In this document: piece after piece, positions 1 through 4,966 of the stretch
How positions within the stretch are numbered: the first letter of the stretch is position 1
How the letters are laid out: each line of letters begins with the position of its first letter
Program-made: the position numbers and the translations under genes
Notes under the pieces: model-generated
The model's input: the letters and a program-made list of their open reading frames with translations, nothing else
Databases searched by the model: none
Told to the model about the DNA's origin: nothing
From: an uncultured Xanthobacteraceae bacterium
GTDB taxonomy: Bacteria; Pseudomonadota; Alphaproteobacteria; Rhizobiales; Xanthobacteraceae
DNA: 5,245 nucleotides
Direction of reading: 5' to 3'
Assembly: GCA_955652925.1 (NCBI GenBank)
Contig: CATPCO010000412.1
Coordinates: 1-5,245 of the forward strand

Positions 1-65
1 CTCAGCCGTGTTCGCAAGGGCGGGCCGGCAAGGCACGTACCGCTTGTGGCGCCCCTCCATTTATC

Positions 66-70
66 GAGGG
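66..70 (+). promoter_or_regulatory. Ribosome binding site of the first Bug gene
   Basis: GAGGG lies 7 nt before the ATG at 78. It supports that ATG as the start, because the reading frame stays open upstream to the window edge without any other signal. Confidence 0.6.
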
Positions 71-77
71 ACCAGGG

Positions 78-1049
78 ATGAGGAGGCGCTGCGGCATTGT
101 AGCGCTCGCAACGGCGCTCGTTATTTCCGGCTCGGCTTCTGCCCAGCAATACCCGAGCAAGCCGGTCAGGATCATCGTGCCGTTTCCGCCCGCGGGGGTC
201 ACCGACATCGTCGCACGGCTGGTTGGGCAGAAACTGTCGGAGAAGCTTGGCGAGCAATTCTATGTCGAGAACATCGCCGGCGCGGGCGGCAATCTCGGTA
301 TGGGCCAAGCCGCGCGCTCCCCCGCCGACGGCTACACCATCCTGTTCTCCTCTTCGAGCATCGTGGTGAACCCCACGCTTTACAGCAAGGTTCCCTTCGA
401 CATCGACAAGGATTTCATCCCCGTGACAAAGGCCGGCGCCACGCCCAATTCCTGGCAGATCAATCCAGACTTTCCAGCGCCGACGATGGCGGCATTGATC
501 GACCTGATCAGGAAGGAACCCGGCAAGTACAGTGTCGCCTCGCCCGGAACCGGCACCACGCCCTCACTTTCCATCGAGATGCTGAGGCTTGCGCTTGGAC
601 TAGACTTCGTGGTGGTGCCGTTCTCCGGCGGCGGGCCGATGGTGCAATCGCTGCTGGGCGGCCACACGCCGATCGCGTGCAGCGCTATCGGCAACGCCAT
701 GGCGCTGATCAAGGACAAAAAAATCCGTGTGCTCGCGATTACTGCCAGCAAGCGCGTCGAGTTTGCGCCCGAGATTCCGACGCTGGACGAGCTCGGCATC
801 AAGGATCAGGAGGGAGAGACCATGACCGGCGTATTCGCACCGGCGGGTACGCCGAGGCCGATCGTCGAGTTGCTTCAGAAGGAAATCTCGAGACTGGTGA
901 CCACCCCGAAGATCAAGGCGCAGCTCCTGGAGCTTGGCGTCGTGCCAGGCGGGGAAAGCGCGGCCGAGTTCGCGGATTATGTGAAGGCCGAAGTGGCCAA
1001 ATGGAGGAAGGTCATCATTGCGGCGAAAATCCCACCGATCGGCGGGTGA
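78..1049 (+). CDS. Bug-family (TctC-like) periplasmic solute-binding protein, first of a tandem pair
   Basis: This 323-residue protein has the length and layout of the Bug/TctC family, the extracytoplasmic receptors of tripartite tricarboxylate transporters. They bind small, often carboxylated, ligands in the periplasm. A Sec signal peptide is visible (MRRR, hydrophobic core, likely cleavage after SASA at about residue 22), followed by the family opening YPSKPVRIIVPFPPAG (25-40). The first ligand-binding loop is PFPPAGVTD (35-43). GAGGNLG (68-74), ADGYT (83-87), the second ligand loop SPGTGT (155-160), VPFSGGGP (180-187) and PEIPTLDELG (231-240) follow the family order. At residue 163 it has Ser where the tandem paralogue, and to my knowledge many relatives, have His, so the ligand may differ. 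The ATG at 78 is favoured by GAGGG 7 nt upstream and gives a clean signal peptide. No TctA/TctB genes are adjacent, so any transporter partner is unlinked, as is common for this family. The substrate cannot be told from the sequence. Confidence 0.93.
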   Translation: MRRRCGIVALATALVISGSASAQQYPSKPVRIIVPFPPAGVTDIVARLVGQKLSEKLGEQFYVENIAGAGGNLGMGQAARSPADGYTILFSSSSIVVNPTLYSKVPFDIDKDFIPVTKAGATPNSWQINPDFPAPTMAALIDLIRKEPGKYSVASPGTGTTPSLSIEMLRLALGLDFVVVPFSGGGPMVQSLLGGHTPIACSAIGNAMALIKDKKIRVLAITASKRVEFAPEIPTLDELGIKDQEGETMTGVFAPAGTPRPIVELLQKEISRLVTTPKIKAQLLELGVVPGGESAAEFADYVKAEVAKWRKVIIAAKIPPIGG

Positions 1050-1248
1050 CCGGCAGAGGCTGTGGCGCGACCCATTGGATTAACGCGGCAGCACAACAGC
1101 GCAGCCACCAAAAATACGACCGGCCAAGGACCAGGCTATGATAGTGGAACCCCCTATGGTGGTGGACCGACGAAAGCTATCCGGCGGGCCTTGAGCGTAG
1201 ACCTTCGGCAACCAATTGGATTCGTGCCTGTATTCTGGGCCAGAGCGC

Positions 1249-2214
1249 ATGAAACGAAACATTCTTTTCGTACTGGTCATATTGGTTGCGCAGCTGCTGG
1301 TCTTTCAAAGCGCGAAGGCTTTCGCAGACCGGCCAATCAAACTTGTCGTGCCGTCGCCTCCGGGCAGTCCTCCCGACATGATCGCGCGCATCCTCTCGGA
1401 CAAGATGGCCGCCAATCTTGGACAACCAGTGATCGTGGACAACAGGCAAGGTGCCGGCGGCACGATCGGCGCCAAATCAGTGCTCGCGGCAGAGCCGGAT
1501 GGCCACACGTTGATGGTGGGAACTACAAGCAATCTGCTGATCGCGCCTTTGGTCTACAAAAATGCCGGTTACGATGCCGGGACATTCGCGCCCATCGCTC
1601 GCGTGTCGGACAGCCCTGAAGTTCTGGCGGTGCATCCGTCGGTCTCGGCTCGCTCCGTATCGGAATTGATTGCCTTGGCGAAGACGCGGCCGGGCATGCT
1701 GAACTACGCCTCGGCCGGGATCGGGACGCTTCCGCATATTGAAGGCGAGCTCCTGAAATCCCGATCTGGAATCGACATACGCCACGTTCCTTATCGCGGC
1801 GGCGGCCAGGCGTTGACGGGGCTTATCGCCGGAGAGGTTGATGTTCTCTTCTCCACTCTAACACAAATGCTTCCGTATGTTCGCGAAGGTCGGCTGCGGG
1901 GATTGGCGGTGACGAGCGAAACTCGATCTGCGTTGGCGCCGGACATTCCTACCATGCTGGAGAGCGGGATTGATCGATTTGTTACGGCGTCCGTCACTTT
2001 CATCGTCGCACCTGCGCCCACTCCACTCGCAATCAGGCAGCGGGTGAACGAAGCGGTGGCCGAAGCGCTCACCTCGCCTGAAGTCCAGCAAGCGTTTTTG
2101 AGGATTGGCGCCGAGGCCCGACTGGCCTCGCCGCAGGAGGTTGCCTCCTTTCTGATACAGGAACAGCAACGCTGGTCTCGCATCATCGAGGCAACGCGGA
2201 TCTCGGCAGATTGA
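1249..2214 (+). CDS. Bug-family (TctC-like) periplasmic solute-binding protein, second of the tandem pair
   Basis: This 321-residue protein is a second Bug/TctC-type receptor, clearly homologous to but diverged from the one upstream. I chose the ATG at 1249 over the in-frame TTG at 1216 because it places a normal signal peptide (MKRN, long hydrophobic stretch, AKAFA with probable cleavage near residue 26) at the N-terminus. The Shine-Dalgarno is poor with either start. Family landmarks are DRPIKLVVPSPPGSPPD (27-43), GAGGTIG (68-74), PDGHT (83-87), SAGIGT (155-160) with His163, VPYRGGGQA (180-188), PDIPTMLESG (231-240) and a final amphipathic helix ending in RWSRIIEA. The first ligand loop reads PSPPGSPPD, with Ser where the usual PFPPGG motif has Phe. 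A gap of about 200 bp without an obvious promoter or terminator separates it from the first gene, so co-transcription is possible but unproven. Its stop lies 14 bp from the stop of the convergent TIR gene. Ligand unknown. Confidence 0.92.
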   Translation: MKRNILFVLVILVAQLLVFQSAKAFADRPIKLVVPSPPGSPPDMIARILSDKMAANLGQPVIVDNRQGAGGTIGAKSVLAAEPDGHTLMVGTTSNLLIAPLVYKNAGYDAGTFAPIARVSDSPEVLAVHPSVSARSVSELIALAKTRPGMLNYASAGIGTLPHIEGELLKSRSGIDIRHVPYRGGGQALTGLIAGEVDVLFSTLTQMLPYVREGRLRGLAVTSETRSALAPDIPTMLESGIDRFVTASVTFIVAPAPTPLAIRQRVNEAVAEALTSPEVQQAFLRIGAEARLASPQEVASFLIQEQQRWSRIIEATRISAD

Positions 2215-2228
2215 CGGTTCGCAAGATC

Positions 2229-3200
2229 CTACCCCAGCTCCCGGCTACCTCGCCCTCCCGGGCCAAGTGCAGCTTGCAGGAATCTGCCACCCGCGCCGAT
2301 CTGATTGCCCGCAATCGTTGCCAATTGGATCGAGGCGAGAAATTCCAACGCTTCCTGCCAATCGACCAAGGTGGAAGGAATCCAGGTTGTGCCTGCGATG
2401 AATGCCATCACCATCTGTATTCCGGCGACCGTGAGCAAGGCCATGCCGGCCCCCAGCACGATCGCCCATGGCCAACTGCGTCGCTCATTCCAGAACAGCA
2501 GGAACCCGGCCGCCGCCGGAACGAGGATCACGAGTAGCCGCAGAAAATCGAAATGCAGATTGAATTTGAGCACGATCAGATAATGCGCGAGCAGCATCAC
2601 AAGCGCGGGTAAGATGACATAGCCCAGCAGCACGCGGGCAAGCCGCCGGTTCTCGCGACCAGGTTCAGGCTTGCTCGGTTGGGGTGCGCTCTTGGCCTGC
2701 AATGCCGTCGCATCCGTCCCTTTCCGGAGCGAGCCGGGTTCCGCGATGATCTGATCCAGCGCTGTCATCAGGCGGCTGACGTGAATTTTGAAGTCGAGGC
2801 CGGAATCGATGTGCAATGCATTGAGCAAGCTGAATTCTCGCAAGCTCTCGGGCAGGTCGCCGGGGGGAGGCATGACCGCATCATCGATCAATACGGGAAT
2901 GATTCGCATGCTTCGCATGAGTGCCGTCTGCAGTTCGATGCGAACGGGGTCCTCTTGATCGAAGATTCTGGAGGCGCCGTCAGCGCGTGCGCCCGTCCAA
3001 TGCTGGCCAACGACGACGATCAGGACCGCGGATCGTTTCAGGATCGAATCGATGTGATCTCGGAAATTGCGCCCATAAGGTATCGCGTCGATGTCCAGGA
3101 AGATCTCTTCGCTGCCGTAACGATCGGCGAGGCGGTCAAAAATGCGTCCGACGATCGCGCGTGAATCGGAACGCCGGTACGATATGGCTATTTTCGGCAT
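2229..3200 (-). CDS. TIR-domain protein with C-terminal multi-pass membrane region
   Basis: The protein has 323 residues. Residues 1-150 are a bacterial TIR (TIR_2-like) domain: strand A KIAISYRRSDS (3-13), helix with GRIFDRLADRYG (18-29), BB-loop region IFLDIDAIPYGRNF (33-46), IVVVGQHW (61-68), DPVRIELQTAL (84-94), RIIPVLIDD (99-107) and LPESLREF (116-123). Glu89 in VRIEL sits where TIR NADases carry the catalytic glutamate, so NAD+ cleavage is plausible but unproven. A Pro/Gly/Lys-rich linker (about 155-185) leads to hydrophobic segments at about 187-211, 217-237 and 244-270. A WQEALEFLASIQLATIAGNQIG block (281-302) may be a fourth segment. A soluble tail of about 20 residues ends the protein. 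This predicts a TIR domain anchored to the inner membrane, probably cytosolic. The ATG at 3200 is the first possible start after an in-frame TGA 24 nt upstream, and MPKIAISYRR is the usual TIR beginning. There is no Shine-Dalgarno at normal distance (AGGAA is about 19 nt away), suggesting coupling to the upstream gene. A role in defence or stress signalling is inferred. Confidence 0.9.
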   Translation of the reverse strand: MPKIAISYRRSDSRAIVGRIFDRLADRYGSEEIFLDIDAIPYGRNFRDHIDSILKRSAVLIVVVGQHWTGARADGASRIFDQEDPVRIELQTALMRSMRIIPVLIDDAVMPPPGDLPESLREFSLLNALHIDSGLDFKIHVSRLMTALDQIIAEPGSLRKGTDATALQAKSAPQPSKPEPGRENRRLARVLLGYVILPALVMLLAHYLIVLKFNLHFDFLRLLVILVPAAAGFLLFWNERRSWPWAIVLGAGMALLTVAGIQMVMAFIAGTTWIPSTLVDWQEALEFLASIQLATIAGNQIGAGGRFLQAALGPGGRGSRELG

Positions 3201-3224
3201 CGGGCGTGAGAATAGTGGTTTCCT

Positions 3225-3701
3225 TCAATCTCTTATTTTGATGATGAATTGGGTGGAGGCGTTATGACCGCGGCTGTCCTTGAGATCGACCTGGATCCGG
3301 TGCTGGCCGGCAGGGGCTTCCACGTTATCGATCGAGATCTGTTCGGATGTGATAAACGGCCTTACTCGTTGCGTGAGATCGATGGCGGGAACCTTCTTGT
3401 AGGTGAGCAGAATCGAATCGACACCGATCTCTGCGCCGCCGTAGCTCTGGAACCTGATCTTCAGTTGGAACGGAGACCTGATAAAGCCAGCAGCAGGCGA
3501 CGGATTGAGTACAATGATCGCGGGGCCGAGCGAAATACCGTATGACCTGCCGCTGGGATCTTCAGGAAGACCCGCCTCTTGCGCGCTAATGAGCTCCATG
3601 GCGCGGCTCTCCCCAACAAGGAGCAAAAACGAGAAAAGTGCCAACGATGCCCCCGCAAACCAAGCAAGCGAGAAGAAGCTCCCGGTTCGTCGCGCGAACA
3701 T
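3225..3701 (-). CDS. Exported protein of unknown function with Ig-like-looking beta domain
   Basis: This is a 158-residue protein. The ATG at 3701 is preferred over the in-frame GTG at 3731: a run of seven G ends 5 nt before it, and it starts the signal peptide directly (FARR, long hydrophobic core, cleavage probably after ESRA at about 34). The mature part begins MELISAQEAGLP and holds one compact domain from about residue 48 to 158. In it, GISLGPAIIVLNPSP, PFQLKIRFQSYGG, VDSILLTYKKVPAIDLTQRV, APAGQHRIQVDLKDSRGH and a final STQFIIKIRD alternate as short beta strands, with a DxxG turn typical of Ig/fibronectin-like folds. I have the impression that similar secreted proteins are common in Rhizobiales, but I know of no named function. 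No catalytic motif or cysteine pair is seen. The stop is 24 bp before the TIR gene on the same strand and in the same reading frame, so the two are probably one operon. It should act in the periplasm or at the envelope. Confidence 0.82.
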   Translation of the reverse strand: MFARRTGSFFSLAWFAGASLALFSFLLLVGESRAMELISAQEAGLPEDPSGRSYGISLGPAIIVLNPSPAAGFIRSPFQLKIRFQSYGGAEIGVDSILLTYKKVPAIDLTQRVRPFITSEQISIDNVEAPAGQHRIQVDLKDSRGHNASTQFIIKIRD

Positions 3702-3706
3702 TAGGT

Positions 3707-3713
3707 CCCCCCC
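3707..3713 (-). promoter_or_regulatory. G-run ribosome binding site deciding the start of the exported protein gene
   Basis: Seven consecutive G on the minus strand end 5 nt before the ATG at 3701. The alternative GTG at 3731 has no comparable purine-rich site, so this element decides the start. Confidence 0.5.
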
Positions 3714-3753
3714 GCCATTGAAGTTCTCCACTGTGCTTTCTCTGCACTAGCCA

Positions 3754-3766
3754 TGAATGCCATTCA
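3754..3766. promoter_or_regulatory. 13-bp palindrome between divergent genes, possible operator
   Basis: TGAATG and CATTCA form perfect arms around a single C. The site lies in the 111 bp between the divergent starts of the exported-protein/TIR unit (3701, minus) and the small lipoprotein (3813, plus), where a regulator could act on either side. No convincing -35/-10 pair was found on either strand of this interval, and a palindrome this short can arise by chance. Confidence 0.2.
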
Positions 3767-3801
3767 ATGTCTAGATGAGCGCGATGAACTTGAATATTTC
3801 T

Positions 3802-3807
3802 AGGGGG
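3802..3807 (+). promoter_or_regulatory. Ribosome binding site of the small lipoprotein gene
   Basis: AGGGGG lies 5 nt before the ATG at 3813. It is the main non-homology evidence that this very short ORF is translated. Confidence 0.55.
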
Positions 3808-3812
3808 CTCCA

Positions 3813-3920
3813 ATGAAGAAGCTTGTATGTGCGCTGCTCGCAACGGTTCTTGCATTCAGCGTGGCCGGCTGCGCCGGAATGGGTAAAGGCAAGGCTCCAC
3901 CCGTCGTGACGAAGGGCTGA
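3813..3920 (+). CDS. Small lipoprotein, 35 residues
   Basis: This short reading frame runs from ATG at 3813 to TGA at 3918-3920. The peptide has a textbook lipoprotein signal: MKK, the hydrophobic stretch LVCALLATVLAFS, then the lipobox V-A-G-C with the lipidated cysteine at residue 20. The mature peptide is only 16 residues, CAGMGKGKAPPVVTKG, which is basic and Gly/Pro-rich. Ala follows the cysteine rather than Asp, which by the usual sorting rule would send it to the outer membrane. A good Shine-Dalgarno (AGGGGG, 5 nt spacing) supports translation. A strong GC-rich hairpin about 45 bp downstream may end or stabilise the transcript. It resembles entericidin-sized envelope lipoproteins in size and layout but I do not assign it to that family; small lipoproteins of this style are, from memory, frequent in Bradyrhizobium. 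Function unknown. It is transcribed away from the exported-protein/TIR pair. Confidence 0.75.
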   Translation: MKKLVCALLATVLAFSVAGCAGMGKGKAPPVVTKG

Positions 3921-3964
3921 GCTGCCTCGTACCTAACGATCCTATCCCTGTTGCTACCGCTGTG

Positions 3965-3991
3965 CGCACGGGCGAGCTTCTCGCCCGTGCG
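3965..3991 (+). terminator. Strong GC-rich hairpin downstream of the small lipoprotein gene
   Basis: The arms CGCACGGGCGAG (3965-3976) and CTCGCCCGTGCG (3980-3991) are perfectly complementary over 12 bp around a 3-nt CTT loop, and further G-U and G-C pairs could extend the stem. It starts 45 bp after the lipoprotein stop. No T-run follows on either strand, so it is not a classic intrinsic terminator. It may be a 3'-end stabilising stem or a U-less terminator of the lipoprotein mRNA. On the other strand it lies 147 bp or more beyond the end of the DUF805 gene and could serve that transcript instead. Confidence 0.45.
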
Positions 3992-4137
3992 TGCAGTCAC
4001 ATTCATGTAACGGCCGTCCTCGTCCCGGAATCTTTTCCTGATACGAGGTGACAACCCTTCCGAACAAGAACAGTTCATCTTATGCGATCTGAGTTGGATT
4101 GCGGCATTCAGTCCACGTTCCAGCGAACGATGGTGTA

Positions 4138-4518
4138 TCAGTACTGAGTGCCCTGCGGCCCGCCCAGTGGATCAGGCCCGAAGCGGTTCGAACCGGGTGT
4201 TCCCGCAGAGCACCAAAAGACGATCAGCACGATGATGCCGATCAGAGGAATGAAGCTGATCAGCCACCACCAGCCGCTCCGGTCAGTGTCGTGCAGCCTT
4301 CGAATTCCGACCGCGAGCGACGGCAGGAAGGTAGCCAGGCTCCAGATCGACGAGAGCACCGTGGTATTGCCCGAGACCAATGCGAGATCAATGATTGACA
4401 GGGCAATGCTGACCAGAACGTTGAACAGGATCCAGTACCAGAATTCGGATCGTGACGCTCGGCCGGAGAAACCGACATAGTTGCGAAAGCCGGAACTAAT
4501 CGCTTCAGAGAAAGTCAT
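4138..4518 (-). CDS. DUF805 family inner-membrane protein
   Basis: This 126-residue protein matches the DUF805 family in length and motifs. The N-terminal signature GFRNYVGFSGRASRSEFWYW (residues 10-29) leads into a first membrane helix (about 27-46). A second hydrophobic segment (about 54-72) is followed by the hallmark GIRRLHDTDRSGWWWL (71-86), a third helix (about 86-104), and the conserved tail CSAGTPGSNRFGPDP (103-117). The ATG at 4518 is chosen because GGAGG lies 8 nt upstream and the family normally begins M-x-F-x-E/Q-A; an upstream in-frame start at 4578 would add 20 unrelated residues. The function of DUF805 proteins is not established as far as I know; they are small inner-membrane proteins, often found as single genes. 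It appears monocistronic here, with no same-strand gene close by. The family call is firm, the role unknown. Confidence 0.93.
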   Translation of the reverse strand: MTFSEAISSGFRNYVGFSGRASRSEFWYWILFNVLVSIALSIIDLALVSGNTTVLSSIWSLATFLPSLAVGIRRLHDTDRSGWWWLISFIPLIGIIVLIVFWCSAGTPGSNRFGPDPLGGPQGTQY

Positions 4519-4526
4519 CGTGCTTG

Positions 4527-4531
4527 CCTCC
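4527..4531 (-). promoter_or_regulatory. Ribosome binding site of the DUF805 gene
   Basis: GGAGG on the minus strand lies 8 nt before the ATG at 4518. It fixes that codon as the start over the longer in-frame option at 4578. Confidence 0.65.
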
Positions 4532-4575
4532 ACTCTTTGTGCCGTTGGGATGCAGTGTGTGATTAGGGTTTCAGC

Positions 4576-4605
4576 CACGCTGCTGTCGCGCCGTCAAGCA
4601 GCGTG
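4576..4605. repeat. 9-bp perfect inverted repeat
   Basis: CACGCTGCT (4576-4584) and AGCAGCGTG (4597-4605) are exact reverse complements around a 12-nt loop. The element sits about 58 bp upstream of the DUF805 start. There is no T-run on either side, so a terminator is unlikely; an mRNA leader hairpin or regulatory site is possible. Confidence 0.4.
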
Positions 4606-4636
4606 ATGGATTCGCGCAACTCCTCTCGAATATAGG

Positions 4637-4672
4637 GGTCCCTCCCTCAGGCAGGCGTCACCACGAGGGACC
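4637..4672. repeat. 8-bp perfect inverted repeat
   Basis: GGTCCCTC (4637-4644) pairs exactly with GAGGGACC (4665-4672), leaving a 20-nt loop. The role is unknown; it is one of three inverted repeats clustered in this gene-poor stretch. Confidence 0.35.
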
Positions 4673-4787
4673 GCCCGCGAATGGCTTATTTCAGCACGAC
4701 GCTGCCCGCATTGGAAGGCGATCACCGTCAGGTTGTCCACGCATTCTCTGCGTATCTTCAACAGCGTGAGTTTGCGCATAGACCGTG

Positions 4788-4812
4788 ATAAAAGGCGCTC
4801 GGCCTCGAGCGC
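4788..4812 (-). terminator. Possible intrinsic terminator on the minus strand
   Basis: Read on the minus strand, GCGCTCG (4812-4806), a 4-nt AGGC loop and CGAGCGC (4801-4795) form a 7-bp GC-rich stem followed by C and TTTT (4793-4790). The shape fits a short rho-independent terminator. No minus-strand gene is visible upstream of it: the glutathione transferase lies on the plus strand. It may therefore limit antisense transcription, end an unseen small RNA, or be chance. Confidence 0.3.
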
Positions 4813-4953
4813 GCCGGTTGTCTTCAGCAGCTATTGTTAAAATTTTCCAGCGTCGCTGACCTGGCATCACAATCCCGTCTCGCGTTGGCCGGAATGACAG
4901 CCCATATGACATAGGCATCTCTGATCCGCCTTGTACTCTTGATGATGAGTGAG

Positions 4954-4958
4954 AAAGG
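4954..4958 (+). promoter_or_regulatory. Ribosome binding site of the glutathione transferase gene
   Basis: AAAGG within a longer purine run lies 8 nt before the ATG at 4967 and supports that start. Confidence 0.5.
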
Positions 4959-4966
4959 GCTTGCAC

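Larger units (their letters stand above)
4519..4966. other. Long intergenic stretch between divergent genes, no convincing gene
   Basis: About 450 bp separate the DUF805 start (minus) from the glutathione transferase start (plus). Short open frames exist: a 61-codon minus frame at 4779-4594 and a 35-codon plus frame starting at 4681. Neither has a ribosome binding site, a recognisable domain or a signal peptide. What stands out is structure: a 9-bp inverted repeat (4576-4584 with 4597-4605), an 8-bp inverted repeat (4637-4644 with 4665-4672), a 7-bp stem at 4795-4812, and an A/T patch around AAAATTTT at 4839-4846. Promoters for both flanking genes must lie here or within a few bases, but no clear -35/-10 pair can be named. 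TTGGCC at 4885 with GACATA at 4908 (17 bp spacing) is the best weak candidate for the plus-strand gene. Decayed coding sequence or a small RNA cannot be excluded. Confidence 0.5.

Noticed and set aside
1..81. A 26-codon open stretch at the left edge ending in TGA that overlaps the first Bug start (ATGA)
   Set aside because: It could be the tail of an upstream gene, but the peptide is not recognisable and all three plus frames are open at the edge, so it cannot be supported.
8..1141. A 377-codon plus-strand frame overlapping the first Bug gene
   Set aside because: It lies in another frame over a clear Bug protein; its Arg-rich, low-complexity product is the usual shadow of high-GC coding DNA.
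1074..1222. Two copies of ATTGGATT at 1074-1081 and 1215-1222 and a CCAATTGG palindrome at 1212-1219
   Set aside because: An 8-bp match at this distance and an 8-bp palindrome are expected by chance; no mobile-element features lie between.
1062..1619. Plus-strand 185-codon frame spanning the gap between the Bug genes
   Set aside because: Most of it overlaps the second Bug gene out of frame and it has no domain, signal or ribosome binding site.
2679..3164. Plus-strand 161-codon frame opposite the TIR domain
   Set aside because: Antisense shadow of a well-supported TIR domain.
4018..4048. CCTCGT/ACGAGG inverted repeat with a 19-nt loop
   Set aside because: Six-base stem with a long loop and no T-run; too weak to call.
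3800..4078. Minus-strand 92-codon frame over the lipoprotein gene and hairpin
   Set aside because: No recognisable domain or ribosome binding site, and it runs through the strong hairpin and antisense to the better-supported lipoprotein.
4594..4779. Minus-strand 61-codon frame
   Set aside because: No ribosome binding site before its ATG, no recognised domain, and a C-terminal half that looks like non-coding translation; kept only as part of the intergenic description.
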